From Agarophyton chilense (Eukaryota > Rhodophyta > Florideophyceae > Gracilariales > Gracilariaceae): a stretch of 64,000 nucleotides of DNA. Positions 34,601-44,246 of this stretch are shown here, piece by piece. The position numbers were made by a program, and so were the translations under genes. How positions within the stretch are numbered: the first letter of the stretch is position 1; the number at the start of each line of letters is the position of its first letter. The notes beneath the pieces are model-generated. The model saw nothing but the letters and a program-made list of their open reading frames with translations, searched no databases and was not told the origin of the DNA. The stretch lies in the NCBI GenBank assembly GCA_030374765.1, contig JARGXX010000068.1:3100001-3164000 (forward strand), read 5' to 3'.

Positions 34601-34790
34601 CCCTCGTATCCACCCTAAGCGGGGGGCTTCGAAGGTATCACACTATTCTTGCCCCCGCCCGTCGCCGCGTTATTCGATGCAACGATCTGGTTTCCCTTGG
34701 TTCCCTTCAAAGTGACGTTTTTTGGGTTCCCATGCTTCTTCCGAGTCTTCACGTTGCCAATCGTACCCCTCTGCCTGATGTCCTCTCATC
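31666..34790 (-). pseudogene. large decayed gene, ParB-like start and HAG motif at the end
   Basis: Protein-like sequence continues on the minus strand over 3.1 kb in three successive frames. From ~34790: a Lys/Ser/Gly-rich start (frame change at an A8 run near 34555); then YVKMVIDVDLIKLPEVTVRG and IQNLMKSVR; a frameshift at ~34097; then MGGGQRMLVSSSL. This order recalls ParB-type nuclease domains (R...I..L..S...GxxR), a tentative resemblance. Next are charged helical segments (VKYEELGLTHLSSDT; DMRRFGYDCCLQMCKFCVEL), a frameshift near 33300, an acidic linker, and a C-terminal part with GDVFHAGAGSADGVMSD and KLFPYYMYVFPENQNLPDG, recalling cupin/dioxygenase-like folds. In-frame stops include 33735 (TGA), 33501, 32758, 32548 (TAG), 32368, 32098 (TGA), 31933 and 31666 (TAG). 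Source unknown: host gene or mobile element. Confidence 0.6.
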
Positions 34791-34794
34791 ACGA

Positions 34795-35277
34795 CTAAGT
34801 CTGAGAAGGGTTCTCAGCGCGTGGCGCTAGGCTTCGGCTGCAGCTTTGGCTTCGGCGTCGCGTTCGGGATGAGTGGGTCTCGGTAGCGGTGGTCTTCGCG
34901 GCTGTCACAGGTGGAAGGTTTCCATGAACTTCGTCTTCCAAGTGAACAGATTCTTTTCGTCGATATTTCCCAGCGTTTTGGGCAACGAGTCTGAATCTAG
35001 ATAACGAAAGGGATACATTCAACCCCTTCTCGTCTGTCATGCTTGCGTTGTAGATTGCCACCAGATTCTGACTCCAACTTTGCTGCAGAGCATGACCATG
35101 GAAGAATTGCTGCAACAATATTTTTCTCGATGGGAGCTTCACCGACATTACCACCGCCGTACCAACCACCTTATTCGTCCGACTCGGTCCCTGCACCAGA
35201 AGCTTCACTCGCCCTTCAGCCTCCAATGTCCAACTCACTTCAATCGCCTCTTTCGCACCGCATCTCATTATCGCCAT
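34795..35277 (-). CDS. unidentified ORF next to the decayed gene
   Basis: 160 codons from a start at 35277 to TAG at 34795. The first two thirds have ordinary globular composition (VSWTLEAEGRVKLLVQGPSR, IYNASMTDEKGLNVSLSLSRF); the end is Ser/Arg-rich. It may be a separate small gene or an upstream fragment of the pseudogene at 31666-34790, since the frames differ. No family recognised. Confidence 0.3.
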   Translation of the reverse strand: MAIMRCGAKEAIEVSWTLEAEGRVKLLVQGPSRTNKVVGTAVVMSVKLPSRKILLQQFFHGHALQQSWSQNLVAIYNASMTDEKGLNVSLSLSRFRLVAQNAGKYRRKESVHLEDEVHGNLPPVTAAKTTATETHSSRTRRRSQSCSRSLAPRAENPSQT

Positions 35278-36858
35278 CTCGCTAAGTTCCGCTTTTTAAC
35301 GCTGCCTTAGTTCCTGCCGGAAGGTTTACCCTTTAACTCCCGGGTTTGCCTCACGCCACTGCGGCGCATTGTAGCACGTAAAGGCGAGCGTCAGCTGTTC
35401 GAAACACGCTAACAGTTGCGAAACACCTAGCGAGCACAAGAATCCCTGGCTGAATTCGAAACAATAGCTTTACAGCTCTCGCCAGGCACACAGTACTCTT
35501 CCGCGTGATTTCAAACCTCCTAAGCCGGCGATAGGTGCTTTCTGAAGCGCGGGGGTGGGTTACAGGTGACGTTGAGGCGATCCTCGGTGGGGCTCCCAAC
35601 CCCCCTCGGACATTACAGGAAGTCCGATTTTGTTTACCGCCCGCTATCCGCACCCATTCTTGCCACGCCCTGCAAACCCTTTTTCCGTTCCTAAGAGACT
35701 ACCCTGCGTCATGGGACTGTCACTCCGCGTTGAGTCATCGCCCTCAGTCAATTACAAAATGCCCTAGCACGCCCGTTTCCTTTGGCTTTTCGACGGTTCT
35801 GTGGCAAATGGAAGTAGCCAGGACATCTTGGTGGTGCGGTGGTAGTGTGAGTACTGCTTCAATAAAAGGATCCCTCTTCTCACTGTGTACAGCTGCACAA
35901 AGCACAACCTCCGCCAGAGACAGCGTGACAGGCGGCGGATCTACGTCTTCTGAGGTTGCTGCATCTGAGAGAGAGAGAATGGTGTGTCTGGCACTTTGTC
36001 AAAGCTGCACAAGAGGTTGAGGCGATTGGACATCCGGAAGCAAGATGCTGGGATCTGGGGGCGTGAGGTGGAAGTGGCGCAAAAGGCAGCGAGCCAAGCG
36101 GCGAGTGTTGTTTCGGCGATGACGAGAGAGGTTGGCCTCGGCATTGGAAAAAGGGAGGAATAACTCGCGTTCTGAGAGAAGGTGCGGGGCGAAACCGCTG
36201 AAGAGTCGGCACAGTGAAATTCACTGGCGCGTGGCTTGCTCGAACGAAAGACCACGGTCCATCAAGTTGATGGCGAAAAGCCAGGCGGATATGGCGTTTG
36301 CGATTTGGGTGCGCCACACGTGGCACATTTGCAGCGCGCACGTCGCTTTTGTGCCATGTACGTCCAAAATGGGGCGCGCGCTGTTGTTTCGAAAGGGAAC
36401 CGATGTCTGGGTATCACTGCATACGCGCACGGCTCTTTGTGGAGGTTCAAAACGCCCGGCAACCGCGATGCTCAAACCACCACCGCAACCACCACGAACC
36501 CTATCCCTTCCCTTCCCTAAACCCTCCTCTTCCCTCTCTCTCAACCATAGTCATCCTTAAGCCCCAGCTCGGCGCGCACCAAACGTTTACCGCGCTGCTC
36601 GCGCCCCTGCATACAGCCGCACCCCACCATCCCCATCCCCGCAGCCCCGCAATCCCCTCCTCCCTTCTCCTTCAGCGCTTTCACAGAGGGTGCATCCAAC
36701 GCTGCACGTTACGCACCCACCTTCCTAAAGCCAACCCTCCAACTCGCCATCTTGTTGAGATCCGCGCAAAGACTGCTTCCAAAATTCATTTTACTTTGCC
36801 TCAACCGTCGTCACCGTGATCCACATTCTCTCCAGCGCCCTCCAATGGACAAAACCCT
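35278..36858. other. unassigned region with one coding-like fragment
   Basis: Around 35960-36131 a plus-strand frame reads like a helical protein end (LSKLHKRLRRLDIRKQDAG, VEVAQKAASQAASVVSAMTR) and stops at TAA near 36160, but stops lie just upstream, so it may be a final exon or a relic. Other ORFs are interpreted as chance. From 36470 the plus strand is strongly C-rich. Confidence 0.3.
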
Positions 36859-37271
36859 TTCCCCGATCTCTTGCTGCATCCAGTGGAAACGCCAACTCAG
36901 CTTTGACAACCCACGTTTGTACCACCATCACCAAACATCATCTCCTGTCGCAACACCGTCCGCAACTAACCATAACATGGCCATTTCCTCTCCACCTCCC
37001 TTCTCAGTGCGAAATACCTTCCCCGACTTCTTGCTAAATACAATGCCACACCCAACTCCGTCTTCACAATCAACATTTGTACAACCACAACCAAAACATC
37101 ATCTGCCGCCGCTACCTCGTCTGCAACCCCGTCCGCAACTAACCCCCGCACCAATTTCCCCTTCACCACCGCCGCAACCCTGTCCCCAACCAACCCCCGC
37201 ACTAACTCTCCCCCCACCACCGCCACAACTAAACCCCAACTCACCCCCGCACCAACTTCCCCTCCACTACC
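36859..37271 (+). repeat. C-rich diverged tandem duplication abutting the Gypsy-3 array
   Basis: Two units 160 bp apart begin TTCCCCGATCTCTTGCT (36859) and TTCCCCGACTTCTTGCT (37019) and share AAACATCATCT and CCGTCCGCAACTAACC blocks. The second unit runs into short Pro/Thr-type repeats (CAACCAACCCCCGCACTAAC and variants) up to the LTR start at 37272. One frame would encode a Thr/Pro/Ser-rich peptide; coding status is unclear. Confidence 0.6.
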
Positions 37272-37939
37272 TGTAGGACAATGCCCCCCAAGGGGGAAAA
37301 CCTACGAAGACGACCGGATCTTCCTCTCACGAGGTAACCGGCGCGGTAGAGCCCTCCCAGGGATCGGCGCGCAATGCCGGGTGTAAGCCGGAGCCGAACC
37401 GTCGCGACGGGCGCAGGGAGGCTGAAAGAAGCCGAGAATATCCGCTGGAGCGGTGCTTGCGTATCCTCTGAGGAGGCAAAACCAACGAGAGTGGCGAGCA
37501 CGACAGGTGTCAGTGCGAGCCGCAAGAGCGGAAATTGCCCAATGAAGGGGAGAAAAAGGGAAGGAAAATGGGAACGCAGGCAAGAGGGCGAGGTTGACCA
37601 CGAGTCGCAAGAGGGGACTCGGGAATAGCCGGCACTGCCGGGTGTAGCAAACCGTATACACGGGCGGAACCACGAAAGTGGGAATAGATACCCAACACAC
37701 GAAGGCTGCTTGAACGTCCAAGGGGGTTGGGAAGCCGTGCACCACGGGAAATCCCTCCGTAAGGAGTTGTATATCCGCGCAGGCGGTTCGACCCAGAGCC
37801 AAGATCTGGAAGACCAAGATCACCCTGGTTGGAGAGACTTTACTGGACCGGCGGCCGCGAGGCCGGCGGCCTAAGTACTGTAGTCACCGTAGAATAGAAT
37901 AAATAAAGTCTATCCTAAATAGCTAAACGTCCGTCTACA
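37272..37939 (-). repeat. Gypsy-3 LTR, copy 1
   Basis: 668 bp with terminal inverted TGTAG...CTACA. On the plus strand it contains TAAATAAA at 37901-37908, which could act as a TATA-like box for the antisense ORF that begins 270 bp downstream. Left flank is the C-rich repeat; no target duplication can be tested because the right end of the array lies outside the window. Confidence 0.9.
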
Positions 37940-38180
37940 AAGGGGCCAATCTGGCGCCCACGTGTCGCGCAGGCGCTGCGGCCACGTGTATGGCACCCGG
38001 TCCCGCTGGTGCATCACCGGCGTTCCGGCCATCGCCGTGAAAACGGATTACTCCTACTCATAACGACGTTGCACGCCGGAGGCTCTGGAAAAAACTTAAG
38101 TCCCCAAAAACCTCCCTGGAGGGCGTTGCTCTTCATATCCCCCCCTAAGACAGGTCGAACACCTCGAAGAGGAAGTCGGC

Positions 38181-39956
38181 ATGGCAGCTCGTCATGATAA
38201 GAGCGCGTCCGACACCGGGTCTCCGGAAACCAACACACCTTCACCAAGGATCCCACGCCAGCTCTTCGCATCCGATACCAAGCACAGCACACCAACACGC
38301 ACCATGTCCAACCCCGGCCGTCATAACACATCCGCGACTCCCGCCCTTGGCGGTTCCACCGGCTTCCAGTCCGCGCCCCACCCTGGGGATGTTACTAACC
38401 TTGCGTACGAAGACCGCCGTATTGGCGCTTGCTTTCGCGGACAGGCGGACCCACCGCAGTGGCCGACCTACGACGCCCTTGTGGGTGCAAATCCGAGAAC
38501 TCGGCATGGCTCCGCGATGTTGCGGTATGCGCCTTGGTTTCACCCCTTGGCTGTCCGCGACGAGGATTTGATCCAATCCTACACCGATAATTCGGAGATG
38601 CTCCCGGGCGACTTGCCCGGCGTGGTGACCATGTCCTGGGATTGGCGTAATCGCATCGCCATCCCGGTACACCACATACTCCGTCGACGCGGTGAATCCT
38701 CTGCGGAGGCTCAGGCCGCGCTTGTGCGGATCGCTTATCTCAGGCACCATCGGGCGCCTTTCGAGTTCCCGATACCGCCAGAGGTCGAATTCGACGTCCA
38801 CCTTTACCGCACTCGCGGGGAAATGTCGTACTGCGACCGTCTCAACGGATTGGAAACCCTCGCTTGGAGGGGCACAACGATCGCTCGGCAAGAAGCCCTT
38901 TGCTGGGTACGACCGATTCTTCGGGCAGAGTTCCGCTACCAACCGCGGCAGTCGCGCTCGAACTTCCTTCAGAACTTCATCCGCGATGAGCGGCGTTGGC
39001 GGGCCCGGACCGGGTATTTCGTACCGTACCAGAACACGGAGATTGAGCGCATCGCGCCTGCTCACCGACGTGGTCGGTACGTCAGTCTCCCAGACTGGTG
39101 GTCCTCCTTGGAGGCGTGCTGGGGTTGCTTCATTGAGCTGCCCCCAGTCTTCACCTATGTAGGGTCGTCGTTCTTGAACGATCCCCAGTCGGGGTGGTGG
39201 TCCGTCGTGGTAAGCGAATGGGCCGTCCGCACTGCGGCTTTTATCCTCGCTGAGGCGTACGACCAATACCGATTGTGGTACGTGCCACCGCGTGTGCGGG
39301 CTGCGATCCGCCGTTTGGGCATGCGCATCCCCCTCGGGGGCGAGGCGAACGAAGAAGAGATGCTGGGCCTCCTCGACTTTGTGGAGGGGGTCCAGTGGGA
39401 TGAGGTCCCGCTGGAGAACTCCCAACGCATTCAACCGCGTCGCGGGTCTGGCCCCGGATTCGGGAGGAATACCGCGCTAGCGGGGGATTTCATCTACTTC
39501 GACCCCTGGGATTACCACGAGATCAGCCGCGAGGAAGCGGAAGCCAACTGGCATGCGCCGCGTGAAGTCCCGGCCGACCACCCGCGAGGGTATGTCGACT
39601 CGAGCGACTATTACCGCGACTATGCGGATGGTGACCCGATGGTCGACAAGGAACCGGAGGATCCGGGTTACGCTTCGATGGAGGGTGACGAGTCCGGCGA
39701 GGCCGGTGAGGAGTCCGTTGAATACGGTGGTGCGGCTCCATCCGGGGCTGCTGATGCCGTGCGAACGGATTCCTATCCGACTCCATCGGTGGCTGGCCCG
39801 GCCGCCACCGCCGCTGGCGCGGAGCGGGGCGAGGTCATCGAGCGCTTCCTTCGGGAGGTGGGTCTTCGCCCTTCCGAGATCTCGGGTGATGTGGCCGCCA
39901 TGCGGGATGCCTTAGCCAACCGCCTGGGCGGGGGTCCACCTCGTGCGGAGGAATGA
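38181..39956 (+). CDS. Gypsy-3 antisense ORF, unit 1 (unknown function)
   Basis: 591 codons from ATG 38181 to TGA 39954-39956, opposite to gag-pol and between pol and the 3' LTR. Residues 1-60 are Ser/Pro/Thr-rich. A Trp/Tyr/Arg-rich globular part follows (~70-420), including DRRIGACFRG, LPGVVTMSWDWRNR, LPDWWSSLEACWGCF, WWSVVVSEWAVRTAAFILAEAYD and a helix around YVPPRVRAAIRRLG. An acidic linker (~440-520) and a C-terminal helical end complete it. No known domain, signal peptide or catalytic motif recognised. Parts resemble the antisense protein of Gypsy-2 in order. After the stop come a 13-nt palindrome (39957-39969) and AATAAA at 40016-40021, fitting its own 3' end. The frame has no disruption although pol of the same element is defective. 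Confidence 0.72.
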   Translation: MAARHDKSASDTGSPETNTPSPRIPRQLFASDTKHSTPTRTMSNPGRHNTSATPALGGSTGFQSAPHPGDVTNLAYEDRRIGACFRGQADPPQWPTYDALVGANPRTRHGSAMLRYAPWFHPLAVRDEDLIQSYTDNSEMLPGDLPGVVTMSWDWRNRIAIPVHHILRRRGESSAEAQAALVRIAYLRHHRAPFEFPIPPEVEFDVHLYRTRGEMSYCDRLNGLETLAWRGTTIARQEALCWVRPILRAEFRYQPRQSRSNFLQNFIRDERRWRARTGYFVPYQNTEIERIAPAHRRGRYVSLPDWWSSLEACWGCFIELPPVFTYVGSSFLNDPQSGWWSVVVSEWAVRTAAFILAEAYDQYRLWYVPPRVRAAIRRLGMRIPLGGEANEEEMLGLLDFVEGVQWDEVPLENSQRIQPRRGSGPGFGRNTALAGDFIYFDPWDYHEISREEAEANWHAPREVPADHPRGYVDSSDYYRDYADGDPMVDKEPEDPGYASMEGDESGEAGEESVEYGGAAPSGAADAVRTDSYPTPSVAGPAATAAGAERGEVIERFLREVGLRPSEISGDVAAMRDALANRLGGGPPRAEE

Positions 39957-40015
39957 CCGGAGCTTCCGGTAGAATGTAGGGCGGCGCCACTAGGGCGCCC
40001 TTGCCTGTAGTGAGA

Positions 40016-40021
40016 AATAAA
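40016..40021 (+). terminator. putative poly(A) signal of the antisense ORF, unit 1
   Basis: AATAAA lies 60 nt after the stop of the 591-codon ORF, with inverted repeats CCGGA-GCT-TCCGG (39957-39969) and GGCGCC...GGCGCC (39983-39999) in between. The same arrangement recurs at +9197 and +18394. Inferred. Confidence 0.4.
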
Positions 40022-40289
40022 AAGAAGAGGGTCGCCTTTCCGACGCCCTTTCCCAAGTCCACTTCTTTCTTTCCGGGGTACCGGCCCTCAACCGGGGTTC
40101 CGGCGTTGCAGGGAACCAGCCTAGCTGGGAGTTCCGTGTTTAACGGTGGGCGCTTCGCGCGCGGACCAGGTAACTTGCACGACCACCAACGACTTTGGGA
40201 TAGCGTGAGCGGTTGCTTCCTTCCCCGCGTTGGGGCATGGACGGAGATGGCGCGTGGCGCCACCAGCCATTCCATTCCGTGTTCACTGT

Positions 40290-43200
40290 TTATCCCTCTT
40301 GGGCGGTTACCAGCGTGGCTGGGAGTGCGGTCCCCGCAAGGCGGTGGTATCGCATTACCGCGGAGCGCGGGAGGTGCTCGATGGGCTCCGGGGTGTCCCA
40401 CTCCGGCCCGTATCCGTACCAGCGGGTCCGGTACTGGAGCACCCCGTGCTCATCGTAGCTATTTCCGACGATTCGGTCGAGTACGTACTCCTGCACGTAA
40501 ACTTGCCAGCCTTGCCGCGTGGTGGTGGCCCGAGCCTCAGCGCCGCGTGGTGCTGGGCTCGTCGTCGCCTGTTACGGTTCACCCGGTTTGTCATTCCGCT
40601 CTGCGGTTGTTGCCGGGTTGCCGGGGCTGCCGTACCGCTTCGCGGAAGTTGCCGGCGCGGCCGGGTTGTGTTTCCGCTGGGCGGTAGGGGCTTCCCTGAA
40701 GTCCGCCCTTACCGCGAGTTTGCGGGGGTCCTTCCGTCTTGGTGACGGTTCGCCGGAGGCCTCCGCTTGATTTTTGGCATGCGGCGTTCCCATTGGTGGG
40801 CAGTTTCCGCTGTGCGGTGCGCCGTGGGCGGTGAGTGGTTCACCGTCCCGGCGATCCGCCTCCGCGGGGTGGCTGTCAGCCAATGACCGGGATGCCGGGT
40901 GCCCATTGGTCCGATCTCCCGCCCGGGTCACGTGACCTTGAGGATGGGTGGTCGGGCCGTCGCGGACGGTTGGCTCCGATTGTTCGGCAAGGGAGGCGGT
41001 TTTCGACTTGTCGTCGCGCCCCTTTTCCCCCATGGGGTTCGTACCATTCTCAACGGAGTGGCTCGCTAAACTTGCTTGCGCAGCGCCCGCCGGAGTACCT
41101 GTATCCACCGAAACGCTCGGTGTGCGACCGCGAATGTGCGGGGAGCCCTCAGTTGCTTCCACGCGATGCGGAGCGTCCGTAGGGTCTCGCTTCCCGGCTT
41201 CGGGTCTTCGAGCGCCTTGGTTCCCCTTGCGGGGTTGCGTGGCGGTCGGGTTGACCGCCGCGTCCCGCGGGAGCGGATTGGAGTCCGGTGACGATGCCGG
41301 TTGCCCGCTCGGCGGCCTTGCCCGGGGTGTCCGGTTAAACTTCCGTTGCGACGGCGATGCTTCCGCGATTGAGTGGGTCCCCTCCCCCTCCTTAGACGGA
41401 GCGACGGGTGATGGTGGGCTAACCGCATGGCGGGTATAAATACCGCTGCGCGGCGCCCTTAAGGGTAGCTGGCCGCGAGGGCCAGGTGTTTCCGGTATTG
41501 CCGGTGGTTCCGATAAAGTCGGTATATCGGAGAGACCCCGTGAGGGGTGCGGTACCACGGCGGGGCTTCTAAGCCATGGTGCCACGGGTACGGGTGTTTC
41601 ATTCTCGCGCGCTGCGAGTAGCTCATCCATTTCCATGGTGTCTTCCCCGGTTTCGGGCCAATCCGACTCCGTCGGTGTTTCCCCTTCCAAGGTAAAGCAC
41701 GGGATCTCGTCGACCTCCGGGTCGGCAAGTGCTTCACCTGTCGTAGGTAATCGAGAGAGGGCGTCTGCTTGGGTGTTCTGGACACCCTTATTGTAGACGA
41801 CCTCGAAGTCGAATTCCGCTAATCGGAGGCGCCACCGCATTAAGCGGCCAGAAGGATCTGCGATGTTCAGCAGCCACCTCAACGAGGCATGGTCCGTGTA
41901 CACGGTGAAATGAACGCCCATGAGGTATGGGCGCAGAGTGGATAGCGCCCAGACCACTGCGAGGCACTCCTTCTCGGAGACCGAGTAGTTGCGCTCGTGG
42001 ACGTTCAGCGTGCGGGACCAATAGCCAATTGGTTTGCGTTCCCCCTCGGGGGTGGTTTGGAACAGTGCGCAGCCCACCTGGTGGTCGCTGGCGTCGGTGT
42101 CGATGGAGTAGGGAAGCCCAGGTTTGGGCAAGGATAGGATGGGAGCTGTCGTAACTGCCTTAATCAAGGAGCGAAAAGATTCCGACTGATCGGTGGTAAA
42201 TGGCGCAAGCTTTGGTGGCTGGCCCTTCCGCAGTAGCGCGTTTAGCGGAGCGGCGATATCCGAGAAACTCGGTATAAACTGTCGATAGACGTTGACCAGA
42301 CCTAAAAAGGATCGGAGCTCCGTTTGAGTACGGGGCTCCTTCGCCTCACAGAGGGACTTGATACGAACTTGTTCGATCATTAAACGTCCTGGACGGATGA
42401 CGTGCCCGAGATACTTCACCGTGTCGGTGAAGAACTCGCACTTCCTCAACTTGAGGGTTATTCCTGCGTCTCGCAGTACGGTCATCACGTCCCGCACGTG
42501 GGTCAGGTGATCGTCCAGGTTTCTGGAAAAGACAATGATGTCGTCCAAGTAGACAAGGCACGTGCGCCACTTGAAACGCGACATCAGTATGTCTATTGCC
42601 CTTTGAAAGGTGGCCGGTGCATTGGTTAAACCAAACGGCATCCGCTTGAAGCGGTAGGAACCCGAGTGGCAAACAAACGCGGTTTTGTCTCGGTCCTCTT
42701 CCCGGACTGGGACTTGCCAGTCTATACACTCGTCCATGCGCGGAATCGGGTAGGTGTCCCTCACGGTGACGGCATTGAGGCGGCGGTAGTCAACGCAAAA
42801 CCGCCACGTGCCGTCAGCCTTGAGGGCCAGCACCACCGGTGAAGCCCAAGGAGATTGGGCGGGCTCGATGACTCCAGCACGGAGCATCTTGTCCACCTGA
42901 AATTCTTCCTCCTCCCGAGCTTTCGGTCCCGCCCTGTAAGGGGGTTGTGCAACCGGACGTGCGTCCGGTAGCAAGTCTATCCGATGTTCGGTTGTATTGA
43001 TCTCACCCAGTGAGCCGTCCCACATTGTGGTAAACTCGCGTAGCATTCCGCGTAAGCGGTCCCGGTGTGAGACCGGTACATGACTCAGGTCCAGGTCCTC
43101 GAGGGCCTTGATCGGGTCTATCTTATCGTAGCTCGTGGGCTGTGCCCTGGTGTCAGATGTGGGAACCGACGAGGTCGGAAATGCATCCGTCTTGACGGTT

Positions 43201-44240
43201 TTATCGAGCGCCAACTGCTGTGCCTCCCCGGAGGTTTCTGCACCGGATGCCGGGAGACCATCCTCGGTGGAGGGAGTTATTCCGAGTACTTCGGCAGCCG
43301 TCACCTTTGTAGGGAGCATCGCGAGCGGGTGCGGCGTCACAGACCCAATGACTTGGTTCTTTGCCAGCGTCTGGGGAGCCTTTCCCAGATTGGCAACCAA
43401 CACCCGGAAAGGGGAATTCGGCGTGACTTGCACGATTCCGTTCGCAACGGTTAACTGAAATTTCCCGTACAGCGAGGGCAAGGTCTGAACAACCCGAAGA
43501 CCGTGTTGACGGGAAATGACTGAAACCATAACCTGGCTCTCCGGGGGTATGGTTACTGACGAGGCAACGCGTAGCTTCGTAGAATCCCGGTTCGCCGGTG
43601 TGGGTTCCTGCGCAGCAGGTAGAGGAACGTGTTTCCTGGATGCCCGCTTCAGCGGTTGACGAACAATGGGGACGGTCGATCCGTCCTCAAGTTCCACCTG
43701 CTTAAGGCGTGGGCGGATGGCGTCGACAAACCTGTTGCAGTAGTCACATGCCAGTATAACTGGCGCGGCCAGCGAGCGGCACACAATAAAAGTTAGTTTA
43801 ACCACCATCCGCCCTAGCCTGACGACCAGGTCGATCACACCAACCGTTTTCAACGGGTTGTTGTTGGCGTCTGAGACGTCGGGTACCGTTTCAGAACGGA
43901 TGAGTGACCGCAATGGCGGGGGTAAAACCGATTCCACAATAAAGTTCGGCCCAGCACCTGTATCCAGGACAGTGAGATGTCTCACCATAAACTGCGTGTG
44001 CAGACCAAGGTCAGCGTAAACCTTGTAGTTACGCTTGGCCATTACCAAGACTCTATCCGGGATCCGGTTATTTCTAATCCGTATCCACGGTCGACGCAAA
44101 ACACCGAGGTGTTTAGAGTCCGCGTCTGCGGTGTCCTTCCTTGTCAGGATTTTCACCGGGAAGCGAGGCATCGGCGCCTCGGGCGTCGTCAGCCTCAACT
44201 CTGAGGACGCCTCTCCCGAAGGGGAGACTCCTTCTATTCT
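40290..44240 (-). pseudogene. pol: Gypsy-3 pol, unit 1: RT motif A deleted, no integrase
   Basis: Pol is read in the -1 frame from the slippery site at 44240-44246; the first start-like codon is TTG at 44198, from which residues are counted. Protease: VLDTGAGPNF (D79). RT ~390-660: FCVDYRRLN, then PRMDECID joined directly to WQVPVREED. About 17 residues with the motif A catalytic Asp are missing at 42719/42720, in frame; YLDD is present (550-553). RNase H: DTDAS, SEKECLAVV, YTDHASL, ADALSRL. From ~840 to 1208 a Pro/Ser/Thr/Ala-rich region replaces integrase. TAA at 40572-40574 ends the frame, but the same frame continues into a chromodomain (YVLDRIVGNSYDEHG, TRWYGYGPEWDTPE) to a stop at 40290. 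This Pol should be catalytically dead. Confidence 0.88.
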
Positions 44241-44246
44241 TTTCCC
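44212..44246 (-). promoter_or_regulatory. -1 ribosomal frameshift site between gag and pol, unit 1
   Basis: On the minus strand gag reads CAG GGA AAA GAA TAG. The heptamer GGGAAAA (44240-44246) has the X XXY YYZ form in the gag frame, two codons before the stop, and pol lies in the -1 frame. Twelve bases further a hairpin TCTCCC-CTTC-GGGAGA (44212-44227) can form. Function inferred from the canonical layout. Confidence 0.72.

Noticed and set aside
36966-37244. Val/Gly-rich minus-strand ORF
   Set aside because: It is the complement of a simple Thr/Pro-type repeat and has no independent support.
38241-39434. 397-codon minus-strand frame opposite the antisense ORF (repeated at +9197 and +18394)
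   Set aside because: Lies inside the 591-codon plus-strand ORF; shorter, Arg/Pro-rich and typical of a GC-driven shadow.
40001-40745. Plus-strand ORFs of 171-228 codons over the chromodomain region
   Set aside because: The minus strand carries a recognisable chromodomain in frame with pol; the plus-strand frames are its complement.
42719-42720. An intron as explanation of the missing RT segment
   Set aside because: No extra DNA is present at this point, so nothing could be spliced out; the segment is simply absent.
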